Of a stretch of 64,000 nt of DNA, positions 55,448 to 64,000 are shown in pieces. This stretch comes from Littorina saxatilis (lineage: Eukaryota; Mollusca; Gastropoda; Littorinimorpha; Littorinidae). Under the pieces are notes generated by a model that was not told the origin of the DNA, searched no databases, and saw only the letters and a list, made by a program, of their open reading frames with translations. The stretch is taken from positions 39,357,054 to 39,421,053 of the forward strand of contig NC_090258.1 of NCBI RefSeq assembly GCF_037325665.1. Reading direction: 5' to 3'. Every line of letters begins with the position of its first letter. Positions within the stretch are counted from its first letter, which is position 1. The position numbers and the translations under genes are program-made.

Positions 55448-56228
55448 GATAAACAAAATCCCCCCCCCCCCACACACACACAAAAAAGAAGTATATTGTC
55501 TCGCGTGCAAGAACTGTATAGCCCAGACTCCCCACCCATCTCCTCACGTCTCTCATCCCCTCTCCACTTGAATTTTTAGTTCATAAAAAAAAAAGTTTCA
55601 TTTGTGAAAATTATTTGTTGTGCCTTTCGTCTTTAAAGGGGCAAAAATTAGCTTCCATTTTCCCCTAAGCATGGCAAAGAGGGAAAATCAAAAGTTGCTA
55701 TGTGTCCCTTTAAACCTGTAATTAGAATTTTGAGTTGGGAATACTCAAGAAGAATAATTACATTTTTGAAGATTATAAATAATTTTTGTCTTTGGAGATT
55801 TAATTTGAATTTTGAGTTGAGAACAATAAAGAAGACATGTTCAATGTATGAAACGTATTACTTGAGTTTGTATTCATTGGGAGGGGGTATAAATATCAAT
55901 TTCACTTAAGATTTAGTATTATTGTATCAAAATATTGTTCCATATAATTATATACATACAGACATACACACAGACAGATGGACAAAGTGAATCCAGTATA
56001 CCCCCCCTCCAACTTCGTTGGGCTGGGGTATACATTTTGTTCCATATCTGACAACATTTCACGGGTGAAGCAAGTTTACCTTTAGTAGAGTTTCAGAACA
56101 ATCATGTAAATTAGTAAGCTTTCAGAACAATCACGTATGAGGGCTTACATGTATGTTTACGATGAAATAAATAGTAGAGTTTCAGAACAATCATGTAATA
56201 GTCACTTTTCAGAACAATCACGCGTAAC
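55049..56228. repeat. ~120-bp direct repeats bracketing simple-sequence DNA
   Basis: 55049-55167 and 56106-56228 are direct copies (each with three TTTCAGAACAATCA phrases). Between them lie poly-G runs (55226-55279), a (GA)n array (55336-55444) and a poly-C run. They could be a tandem duplication filled by later expansions, or ends of a small retroelement-like unit. No coding support. Confidence 0.6.
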
Positions 56229-56232
56229 AGCC

Positions 56233-56537
56233 GTGTGCTGACAAAACCGAGTAAGTCCATTTAAAAAAAAGAAGATATTTTTCGTTCATCAAAAAAACCA
56301 AATCAATGCGCATCTTTTGTGTTCATTTCTACTTTTTAGAGTCCTTAAATAAGCAGATATGAACAAGTAAGTCCACAACCAAAAACAACTTTTTAAGTAT
56401 GCATGAATGTTTTGGCAAAACAAAGTAAGTCTAAGGGGTTCCTAATTTTCGTATAATGATAGTTTCAAAATTCTTGTCAGAGGACTCATACAATAAAAAA
56501 ACCGCTTCAGTGGACTTACTCGGTTTTGTCAACACAC
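56233..56537. mobile_element. MITE-like element with 28-bp inverted ends
   Basis: CGTGTGCTGACAAAACCGAG (from 56232) and its inverse (to 56538) match over 28 bp with one mismatch. A 3-bp GCC flanks both ends if the element starts at 56233. Inside are two more AGTAAGTC phrases. Non-coding. Confidence 0.65.
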
Positions 56538-56706
56538 GCCAGAGCTGTGAGGGTTTGTTCCATGCTAAACGTCATTTCTACCGGTTTTTTCCGATGACGT
56601 GGTAGGCTATCATGAATGACAGACAGACTTCCATTTGCGCGGGTGACAGAGGAGGGAAAGCTGATTTGTGATGGTCATAAATACCATAAAAGAGGTGAAA
56701 ATGGTG

Positions 56707-56792
56707 ATACAGCGCACACACACACACCACGACCCTCGTCTCGATTCCCCCTTTATGTTAAAACATTTAGTAAAAACTTGACTAAATGTAAA
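56707..56792 (+). mobile_element. 3' end of a 539-type element
   Basis: A CA run, then CCCTCGTCTCGATTCCCCC and AACTTGACTAAATGT, the same right end as at 1311-1372. The left part is missing. Confidence 0.6.
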
Positions 56793-56849
56793 AAGAACAA
56801 ACAAAGTTCCGCGGCAATAGCGGGTTGCGGCAATAACGGGTTGCGGCAA

Positions 56850-58511
56850 TAGCGGGTTGCGGCAATAACGGGCCGCGGCAATAGCGGGTGCCTCCCCTTC
56901 AAACAACCAAATGTCCCGCGAGACAACAAATCTGTCAAACTGTGGCGTCAAAGAAAACTCCCTAACATTTATGAACGACCTTTTTACTTCGCGGTATTGT
57001 TGGCGAACAACCGCATGCAGTTTATTCACCAACTCAACAAGTTTGAGAGACTTCCAGCTAACAGCCTGTTTGAGCACATGGTTGATGCTCTCGCAGTTGT
57101 TGTTTGTCCAGCGAACGTTTGCCAAGAGTAGGTTTTTTTATTCCTGTGTATGCAGCAACATTCTGCAAAAGCAGTGGTGTCATTTTGTCCACATACTTCT
57201 GAACACCCGAGTCTGAGGGAGAAACCATGCATAAACTGTCTTCAGGTTCGACCTGGTCATCAGCCGACGCCAGGATTCCATTGCGCCCGAAAATCAAATT
57301 TTCGAAGTGCTGCCTTTGTGACTTCGGCAACCCACTTTGTCTTTCAATGACGCAGAGAAGTTTTTCTGCAGGTGAAGCGAACAACACATAAGCAGAGATC
57401 CGGGGAACGCCATCCCCATTGCTTTTCTCATCGCAGTTTCCTCATCACTGCCAAGAACAGGTAACTTTTTACAATCTGCTAAAAGGCCTGCCAGATGCTG
57501 GAAAAAGACACTGAATGTGGCAGTGTCACTATTCCCGTGTAAAAATAAAGGCCCGCAAAATAGAGGATGGTCTCCCGTCTTGCGGTTCATTAATGCCAGG
57601 TTTTTGTACACAAGAACAGTGACGTGGACGCTCCCGAGATTAAACGTTTTGTCCACACCCAAAACTGTCGCTTGTGCAGAGCAGGGTGGACAACAGAAGC
57701 GTCGTAGATCACTGATTTGTTCTTCTGTGTACAAAACTATGCACGGCACTTTGCCACGTTGGCGAACAACCAGTTTAATGAAAGGTAAGACATGTTGTAG
57801 TTCTTCGACACCAGCTACTTGGTCAGAGAAATTGTCGTTGTGTGCATGGGGTTGATTTTCTTTTCTCATCCTAGCCTTCGCGTTATATATGCAGCGTTTA
57901 TTTCTCGGTCCTTCAAAGACCTCCGTGTCACTTTGAGGAATTGCCTGCATACACTTCAGATGGTCGTTTGCTCAAAAGATCAGTCTTTATTTTATGCATC
58001 TGTCTGGGGTGAATTCTAACGTAAGGGCCTTTGTACTCATGGACAGCTATTGTTGGTACAGTTACCTGACAGCCATGATACCCGCTTCTTGTATGTCTTG
58101 TGTTTTACGTAGTATCTGTGTAGTGTGACTACTGTTTCTGGTGCTGGTTGGGGTACAAGGGGGATATACTCTCTCTTCTTCTGCACTGTCTTTTCACGAC
58201 AATACATGCCATTTTTGAAGCTCACGTGCTTTAAAGTACCATCAGTTTGCACACAAACACTTTTGCTGGTTGGGCCACTACCCCAAGCACCTCTGTCATC
58301 GACAAATTGAGAAGGTTTGTTTTGGGCCCTCCTGGTCACATTCTCTGCATTATCAACAATGAAGAAGACATTTTCTTTCGGACCAGGGGGGACGTTTTCA
58401 ACTCTGTCTGACATTGCCGTGTTCTGGAGTACATGAATCAACTTTGCAATTTCAAGAAATTTGCCATTTGGCAAAACATTCATGTGATTGGGCATTACCG
58501 TGTTTTCATGG

Positions 58512-58590
<79 letters not shown>

Positions 58591-58634
58591 TTAGCACAAC
58601 TTTCATGGAATTGGGCTTTACATTGTTTTCATGG

Positions 58635-58728
<94 letters not shown>

Positions 58729-58747
58729 CCTTTGGCACAACATTCAT
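56850..58747 (-). pseudogene. Mutator-type (MULE) transposase gene, decayed
   Basis: Pieces in order on the minus strand: an acidic N-terminal region with two poly-Asp tracts and then a FLYWCH-like segment (58747-58037; GAWGSGPTSKS...GMYCRE and LHRYYVKHK); a core from about 57950 to 57294 with ATVLGVDKTFN (first Asp), PVLGSDEETA (second Asp) and CCSLHLQKNF; 57387-57058; and 57125-56880 with TNNNCESINHVLK (the Glu). The D, D, E set is therefore present. About three frame changes separate the pieces (near 58085, 57940 and 57340-57100). No terminal inverted repeat was found. The first two pieces are linked by a readable segment (TVPTIAVHEYKGPYV). Confidence 0.7.
58501..58729. repeat. Two (TCA)n trinucleotide expansions
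   Basis: About 58514-58588 and 58638-58727, separated by a segment that is nearly a copy of the flank (TTTCATGGAATTGGGCTTTAC and similar). On the minus strand both encode poly-Asp in frame with the transposase N-terminus. The whole 'flank plus tract' block is duplicated. Confidence 0.9.
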
Positions 58748-58829
58748 GGATTACAACTTGATAATCTGAATCGATAACTACGAAAATTGTTGGAGCTCCA
58801 AATGTTCCAAAAGTTCGTTTTTATCATGT

Positions 58830-58915
58830 TTCATTTCGCTACATTTCGCTACTTTTCGCTACATTTCGCTACTTTTCGCTACTTTTTGCTACATTTCGCT
58901 ACATTTCGGAAAAAA
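58830..58915. repeat. TTTCGCTAC short tandem repeat
   Basis: About eight units of 10-11 bp (CATTTCGCTA/CTTTTCGCTA). Confidence 0.85.
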
Positions 58916-59254
58916 TCACTACCCTGCCACAGAGATAGGAGAATCGCCACCATCAAAGAAAATACCATAATCATTCAATAGATATGGAAATGTTAAGATT
59001 TACTGTGAAAATGCTAGCAAAATTGGCGACCCAAAACGGGAACGCACACTAGGAGTGTCTTTGCCGACTTACCTCCCGTTCTGTGTTGTTGATAATAGTT
59101 GTGTCTGTGCTGTTTTTATCTAATAAAACTGATGCAGTTCTTGAAATGTTGCAAATTATTGTTGTCTTTGTGAAATGCGAGAGTGTTCTGAGGCGTAATC
59201 TGCATACGGCTGATGTCACACTTAGGGTACCCCACTTCGATCGGGAGCATCTCG

Positions 59255-59360
59255 TTACTCCCCCGTATCGTTACTCCCCCGGCTCGTTACTCCCCCGTAT
59301 TGCTACTCCCCCGGCTCGTTACTCCCCCGTATCGCTACCCCCCCGGCTCGTTACTCCACC
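59255..59360. repeat. 16-bp CTCCCCCG..TCGTTA tandem repeat
   Basis: About six units alternating CTCCCCCGTATCGTTA and CTCCCCCGGCTCGTTA. The same motif closes both arms of the inverted repeat at 59571-59842. Confidence 0.85.
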
Positions 59361-59410
59361 GTGCCTTTTTATTACACTTAAGTAATGCAGTTATTACTTA
59401 ATTTGATTTT

Positions 59411-59413
<3 letters not shown>

Positions 59414-59488
<75 letters not shown>
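59414..59488. repeat. (GA)n microsatellite
   Basis: About 37 GA units. Confidence 0.95.
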
Positions 59489-59491
<3 letters not shown>

Positions 59492-59570
59492 ATATTTTTA
59501 GCAGAAGAGGTACTATTTCAGAATGGTTGACTCTGTCATGCCTGTGATAGTTCTTGGTGATGTGGTCCCC

Positions 59571-59842
59571 CGTATCGCTACTCCCCCGGCTCGTTACTCC
59601 CCCGTACACAGACAATGACTGGATAACCCTGTGATAGTAAGTTGGCATGAAATATTGTTTTTCTGGAGAAATGTTCTGGATAAACAAACAAAGAAACAAA
59701 CTAAACAGCTGGACAGGGGGAGGGGGGTGGGTGGGGGACAATATTTCATGCCAACTTACTATCACAGGGTTATCCAGTCATTTTCTGTGTACGGGGGGGG
59801 GGGGGGGGGGGGGGAGTAACGAGCCGGGGGAGTTGCGATACG
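59571..59842. repeat. Large inverted repeat with ~88-bp arms
   Basis: The left arm 59571-59658 and right arm 59738-59842 are near-perfect inverse copies (e.g. GACTGGATAACCCTGTGATA against TATCACAGGGTTATCCAGTC). The right arm is lengthened by a poly-G run at the matching CCCCC. Loop about 80 bp. Could be a fold-back element or an inverted duplication. Confidence 0.8.
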
Positions 59843-59859
59843 GGGGAGTAACGAGCTGA

Positions 59860-60880
59860 TCCCCTTCGATCAGCGTATCACTCCAAATGAGCTTCATAGT
59901 AGAAAAGCATATACATTACCAAAACACTGCATACGAGATCTACAAGACTGAGCCAGAATCATTGAAATTTACTTCCTGTATAAAATATTGCAATCAAATT
60001 TGTTCACGCTGTCGCACATGCAACGCAGGTTACCCTCGCCTTCGATTCAAAGTAACTCCACTCTGACTGAATTACCATCGAAACGCAGATAACGAACTGA
60101 TTCGGAGATTACACGCCACACATTTATGATATTTTACACACAAATTACAGCTGTGTTGTTTCGCGATAAACAGCCATAAACAAACAAATGTGGCGCCGTC
60201 ATGTCGCCTCGGAAGGAGAAACGCATGTTACTAAGAGTCCGTCCGTGCAGCCGTTTCGGGTCCTATCGTCATCATACAAACATACACACAGACACACAAG
60301 AACCAGCTTTAAAAGTTAGATTATGTAAGAACCATGTGCTACTACGTCAGATACTACAGTATTTCTGCTTTATGAAAAGCTATATTTCAAAAAACAAAAC
60401 TAGAGATTTGAATTTTGACCACTTTTTCCCCTTTCTGCCACCAGTACTGAAGAACAACTCAAATGTATTCAAAACCTACTCCCAGCAATTAAGTCATAAA
60501 CATGCCTGAAACTCGATTCTGTAGAATAATTATAGTTATCTTAAAATCTTTTTACTGTCAGCGACGCCATTTTGGAAACGTTTTTGGAGAATTTAGCAAT
60601 GAGAAGTCTAAGGGACATATATTTGTACTGTGATTGAGAAGCAACTGCTATGATTTGCTGAAAAATGCCCCGTAACTATGATAGTTAATTGAAGGATTAT
60701 GGACGGGAGAACTGGCGTACTCTTTAACTTCCAAGTCCCGATTCAGTTCACCATCGTAATTTTGTTCAGTGCAGGTAGGTACGTTCACGTCTAGGAGACA
60801 ACATCTCTTTGTTTTTGTGAAATCAAATTTAGCGAATGCCAGCAAGTTTCATGCTGTCACGGGGGAACAATAAGGACGAC
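59860..60880. other. Unassigned
   Basis: No recognised gene or repeat family. A 102-codon frame at 60201-60509 begins MSPRKEKRMLLRVRPCSRFG, but its lead (CCGTTTCGGGTCCTATCGTC) looks like a dispersed repeat. Confidence 0.4.
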
Positions 60881-60886
60881 GTTAAA

Positions 60887-60958
60887 ACAAACAACAACAA
60901 CAACAACCACCACCACCACCACCACCACAACAACAACAACAACAGCAACAAGAACAAG

Positions 60959-60993
<35 letters not shown>

Positions 60994-61119
60994 CGACGAC
61001 GACGACGACAACAACAACAACAACAACAACACCACCACCACCAACAACACCAACACCAACAACGACGACAAAAACAACAACAACTAACAACAACAACAAC
61101 AACAACAACTAACAACAAC

Positions 61120-61160
<41 letters not shown>

Positions 61161-61179
61161 GCGACAACAACAACAACAA
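60887..61179. repeat. (AAC)n trinucleotide array
   Basis: Nearly 300 bp of AAC with blocks of ACC, GAC and AGC. It stays open in several frames on both strands (poly-Asn/Thr/Gln or poly-Val/Leu/Cys), all trivial. Confidence 0.95.
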
Positions 61180-61208
61180 GACGGGGAACAATACAAGTCA
61201 CAGCCAAA

Positions 61209-61615
61209 ATGGTGACTGCCTCGATTGAAAATCGAAACACTAATTGTTCCTGGTGTATTGTTTTTCTATTCCAAGCTCCAAAACAAACCGTGTTCCTTCT
61301 GGAGCGATTCCAGACCGTTATGTTTGGACAGGAACATACCTTTCAACAACAATGTGGACAAGGTTTCTATCTTCATTTCCAAGACGTCCCAAAACAGATA
61401 AACTGCAAACGTTCTGATAGAGCACTGGGTCGACGTATTGCAAATGTAACGTGTTTTTTTTAAAAAAATCATAAATTAAACGTTCCAATGACAAACCAAT
61501 CTTGATTTTTGATTCTTCATTAATTTCTAAGACAGTTTGCATAATTTTCTGAAAAATTGAAGCCACCCCATTTTTGTGTTCAATTGATTTATCTTCAGTC
61601 CCGCACAATGAGATA
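61209..61615. other. Unrecognised frames on both strands
   Basis: Overlapping frames of 84 (+) and 96 (-) codons without domain character. The minus frame (SIFQKIMQTVLEINEE and onward) looks the more protein-like. No assignment. Confidence 0.2.
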
Positions 61616-61659
61616 TCTAAGTGCTGATAAATTGTCCGTATTCTGGTGCTTGAGAATGA

Positions 61660-62184
61660 TTACCTGGGTGGCCGAGTGGTAACGCACTTGCGCTCGGAAG
61701 CGAGAGGTTGCGAGTTCGACCCTGGGTCAGGGCGTTGGCAATTTTCTCCCCCCTTTCCTAACCTAGGTGGTGGGTTCAAGTGCTAGTCTTTCGGATGAGA
61801 CGAAAAACCGAGGTCCCTTCGTGTACACTACATTGGGGTGTGCACGTTAAAGATCCCACGATTGACAAAAGGGTCTTTCCTGGCAAAATTGTATAGGCAT
61901 AGATAAAAATGTCCACCAAAATACCCGTGTGACTTGGAATAATAGGCCGTGAAAAGTAGGATATGCGCCGAAATGGCTGCGATCTGCTGGCCAATGTGAA
62001 TGCGTGATGTATTGTGAAAAAAAATCCATCTCAGACGGCATAAATAAATCCCTGCGCCTTGAATATGTGCGCGATATCAATTGCATAAAATAAAAAAAAT
62101 AAAAAATAAAAAATAAATCCCTGCGCTTAGAACTGTACCCACGGAATACGCGCGATATAAGCCTCATATTGATTGATTGATTGA
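61660..62184 (+). mobile_element. tRNA-derived SINE with doubled 3' end
   Basis: tRNA-like head (GGGTGGCCGAGTGGTAACGC and GCGAGTTCGACCCTGG), then a long body (GTGCACGTTAAAGATCCCACG) typical of a widespread molluscan SINE. The tail region occurs twice: AAATCCCTGCGCCTTG...GCGCGATAT and AAATCCCTGCGCTTAG...GCGCGATATAAG, ending in ATTGATTGATTG. Confidence 0.8.
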
Positions 62185-62588
62185 TGTCTCAATCAAACTT
62201 TCCTCTCACAAGTGGGTATTGGAAGGGCGTATCGAATAGAGATTATACGCAATCTGATCGCTGGGGGATAGGTGTAAGATTTGAACATTTATTATTCCAT
62301 TTTAACAATGAAAATGACAATTACAAATACTTTATCGTCCCCAATGAGTATAATGAAAGATTGGAAATTGTGTGTAATGTATCCAAATGCGCCTGGCAGC
62401 CAGAGTCAAACATTCGGGACTTTTTTCTGTAAACTAATTTTTTTATGAAATTTGGAAGAAAAAATACAAAGACAAAAACACGAAAATATTGATATTAACA
62501 CGAATCATTTTTTCCTGATCCTGTCTTTGTTTGTTCCTTTCTTTTTTCTTCTCTTTAAGAAAAAACTCATGAGGACAAATGACTTTAT
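62185..62588. other. Unassigned; short frame at 62181-62432
   Basis: The + frame (GYWKGVSNRDYTQSDRWGIG and onward) has no recognised domain. Possibly a chance frame. Confidence 0.2.
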
Positions 62589-62891
62589 ACCAGCACGGTT
62601 GGCCTAGTGGTAAGGCGCCCGCCCCGTGATCGGGAGGTCGTGGGTTCGAACCCCGGCCGGGTCATACCTAAGACTTTAAAATTGGCAATCTAGTGGCTGC
62701 TCCGCCTGGCGTCTGGCATTATGGGGTTAGTGCTAGGACTGGTTGGTCCGGTGTCAGAATAATGTGACTGGGTGAGACATGAAGCCTGTGCTGCGACTTC
62801 TGTCTTGTGTGTGGCGCACGTTATATGTCAAAGCAGCACCGCCCTGATATGGCTCTTCGTGGTCGGTTGGGCGTTAAGCAAACAACAAAAA

Positions 62892-62924
<33 letters not shown>
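62589..62924 (+). mobile_element. SINE family A with poly-A tail
   Basis: Same family as at 42-49 kb, but ending in a long A run. Flanked by GACTTTAT (62581-62588 and 62925-62932). Confidence 0.9.
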
Positions 62925-62926
<2 letters not shown>

Positions 62927-63315
62927 CTTTATCTGGACAATGAATACCTGCGACTTTTTCTTCCCTTCGCAAAATGTACCCATTTGTCAACAGACACCTT
63001 TTGAGTTGCAGGATTTTGGTTTCCGTTGCACATAATGATCTCCTTTTTTAATCTCACCTGAGTTGAAATTGTTAATCCACAATCCACTTCTTTGGAAAAA
63101 TGGATGGCGTACATAAAACGAACATGGTCCGACTATTCCTCAAGTACAATTACGCTTGGCTCTTATAAATAAGGGGATACTTATAATTATATCTTACAGG
63201 ACAATGTTCCGAGTTCAAGGTCAACTTCTTATTTTTTTTCTTGCGCGTAATTTTAAATTTGTAAAAATTAAAAATACCCGAAGAATAACATGGCCCGGGT
63301 TGGTAGAAGAGCAGT

Positions 63316-63481
63316 GCGCACACAGACACAGACACAGACACACACACACGCACGCACGCACACACGCACGCACACATTCACACACACATACACACACACA
63401 CACACACGCGCGCACGCTCGTACGCACGCACGCATACAAACACACAAACACACACACGCACGCACGCACGCACACAAACGA

Positions 63482-63540
<59 letters not shown>
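63316..63540. repeat. (CA)n compound microsatellite
   Basis: CA and GCAC units with interruptions, ending in a 44-bp pure CA run. Confidence 0.95.
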
Positions 63541-63541
<1 letters not shown>

Positions 63542-63850
63542 TTGTCCCCCCCCCCTCTCCCTCGCTCTCTGTATCGTTTCTTATCGATCTCATCACAACC
63601 AACATGTTAAGAATGTCATGCATGCAAGCTGTCTTCGGCATTGGCAAAACCTGCACGTCAGTAGTAAACTCGTCAAACTTTCCTTTCAATCTTCAACACT
63701 CGCATCATCGTTACTTTGTATGTCACCTAAAACACATCACTGTTGTCAGGTGACTCCGCCTTGTGATGGTTGATGGACAAGTGGCAGAACAGCATCTGCA
63801 AGAGCAGCATCCACAATAGACCTACCACGTGTCCTCACCTCACTGGGCCC

Positions 63851-63861
63851 TTATAAAAGGC
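63851..63861 (+). promoter_or_regulatory. TATA box of the edge gene
   Basis: TTATAAAAGGC about 70 bases before an ATG. Transcription would start near 63880, giving a 5' leader of about 40 bases. A TATA at this spacing with a short leader is a classic core promoter. Confidence 0.6.
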
Positions 63862-63922
63862 TGGTGGACAGTCCCAAGTGGTCAGGGTCTCTGTGTGATA
63901 CTACTCTTAGCCAGACATAAAC

Positions 63923-63943
63923 ATGCTGTTCCAAGGCTTGGCG
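63923..63943 (+). CDS. First coding exon of an unidentified gene, continuing beyond the window
   Basis: ATG after AAAC, seven codons (MLFQGLA), then the donor GTATGT. The short hydrophobic start would suit a signal peptide completed in exon 2, as in many secreted molluscan proteins with TATA promoters. The product cannot be known from this window. Confidence 0.5.
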
Positions 63944-64000
63944 GTATGTATGTCTTCAGCTTGTGGGTCTACAGGCAAAAGCTTGTAGTCCCACTTCGCA

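Noticed and set aside
55330-55510. Ser/Leu-rich or Arg/Glu-rich frame
   Set aside because: A product of the (GA)n run and flanking homopolymers.
60836-61196. Poly-Asn, poly-Val, poly-Leu or poly-Cys proteins
   Set aside because: All are readings of the (AAC)n array.

Overview
The window looks like nuclear DNA of an invertebrate animal. A gastropod mollusc (littorinid-like) is my best guess, from remembered look-alikes of its SINE families and from the mix of retroelements, long (CA/GT)n, (GA)n and (AAC)n arrays and spliced gene pieces. It is repeat-dominated accessory sequence; I see no complete conserved host gene. A 200-base run of N at 53583-53782 is an assembly gap.

Layout. 1-5.2 kb: a short element with inverted ends, a tRNA-type SINE, microsatellites and poly-G/C tracts. 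5.2-14.1 kb: two inverted copies of a 'CTGGCAA/TGGCCCA' repeat bracket a candidate three-exon gene with microsatellite-filled introns and a partial Ty3/Gypsy-type element with integrase ahead of reverse transcriptase (Gmr1 order). 14.2-18.3 kb: a hairpin element, a reverse-strand SINE and two short hAT-like elements that each keep a transposase-like first exon. 18.5-24.85 kb: a DIRS-type tyrosine-recombinase retroelement with inverted ends and an internal complementary region, itself hit by a 387-bp DNA element. 25.2-30.3 kb: an apparently whole Gypsy element on the minus strand, with two 363-bp LTRs identical by eye and a 5-bp target duplication.

31.7-32.8 kb: a piggyBac-like element carrying a nested SINE. 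32.9-36.3 kb: minus-strand gene pieces including a YqaJ-type nuclease followed by a PHD finger. 36.3-39.3 kb: a DIRS relic split by a 2.6-kb element with ~570-bp inverted arms. 39.4-43.6 kb: a Mutator-like transposase relic, a 23-bp satellite array, and a LINE hit by two SINE-type insertions. 44.2-49.6 kb: a three-fold tandem duplication (about 1.5 kb each) whose breakpoints lie in SINE copies; every unit carries an exon with a 21-bp coding minisatellite. 50.2-53.6 kb: 1543-bp head-to-tail copies of a LINE ORF1 fragment running into the gap. After the gap: a retroelement gag-like region, simple repeats, a small DNA element, a decayed Mutator-type transposase gene with two poly-aspartate expansions, hairpin and 16-bp repeat DNA, two more SINEs, and at the right edge a TATA-box promoter with a short first exon of what may be a host gene.

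The genes here do not form a pathway. They are parts of mobile elements nested in one another, with a few host-like exons between. The most informative structures are the nested insertions and duplications, because several keep readable target-site duplications that fix their order. All domain names come from reading translations by eye and from memory; no search was run.
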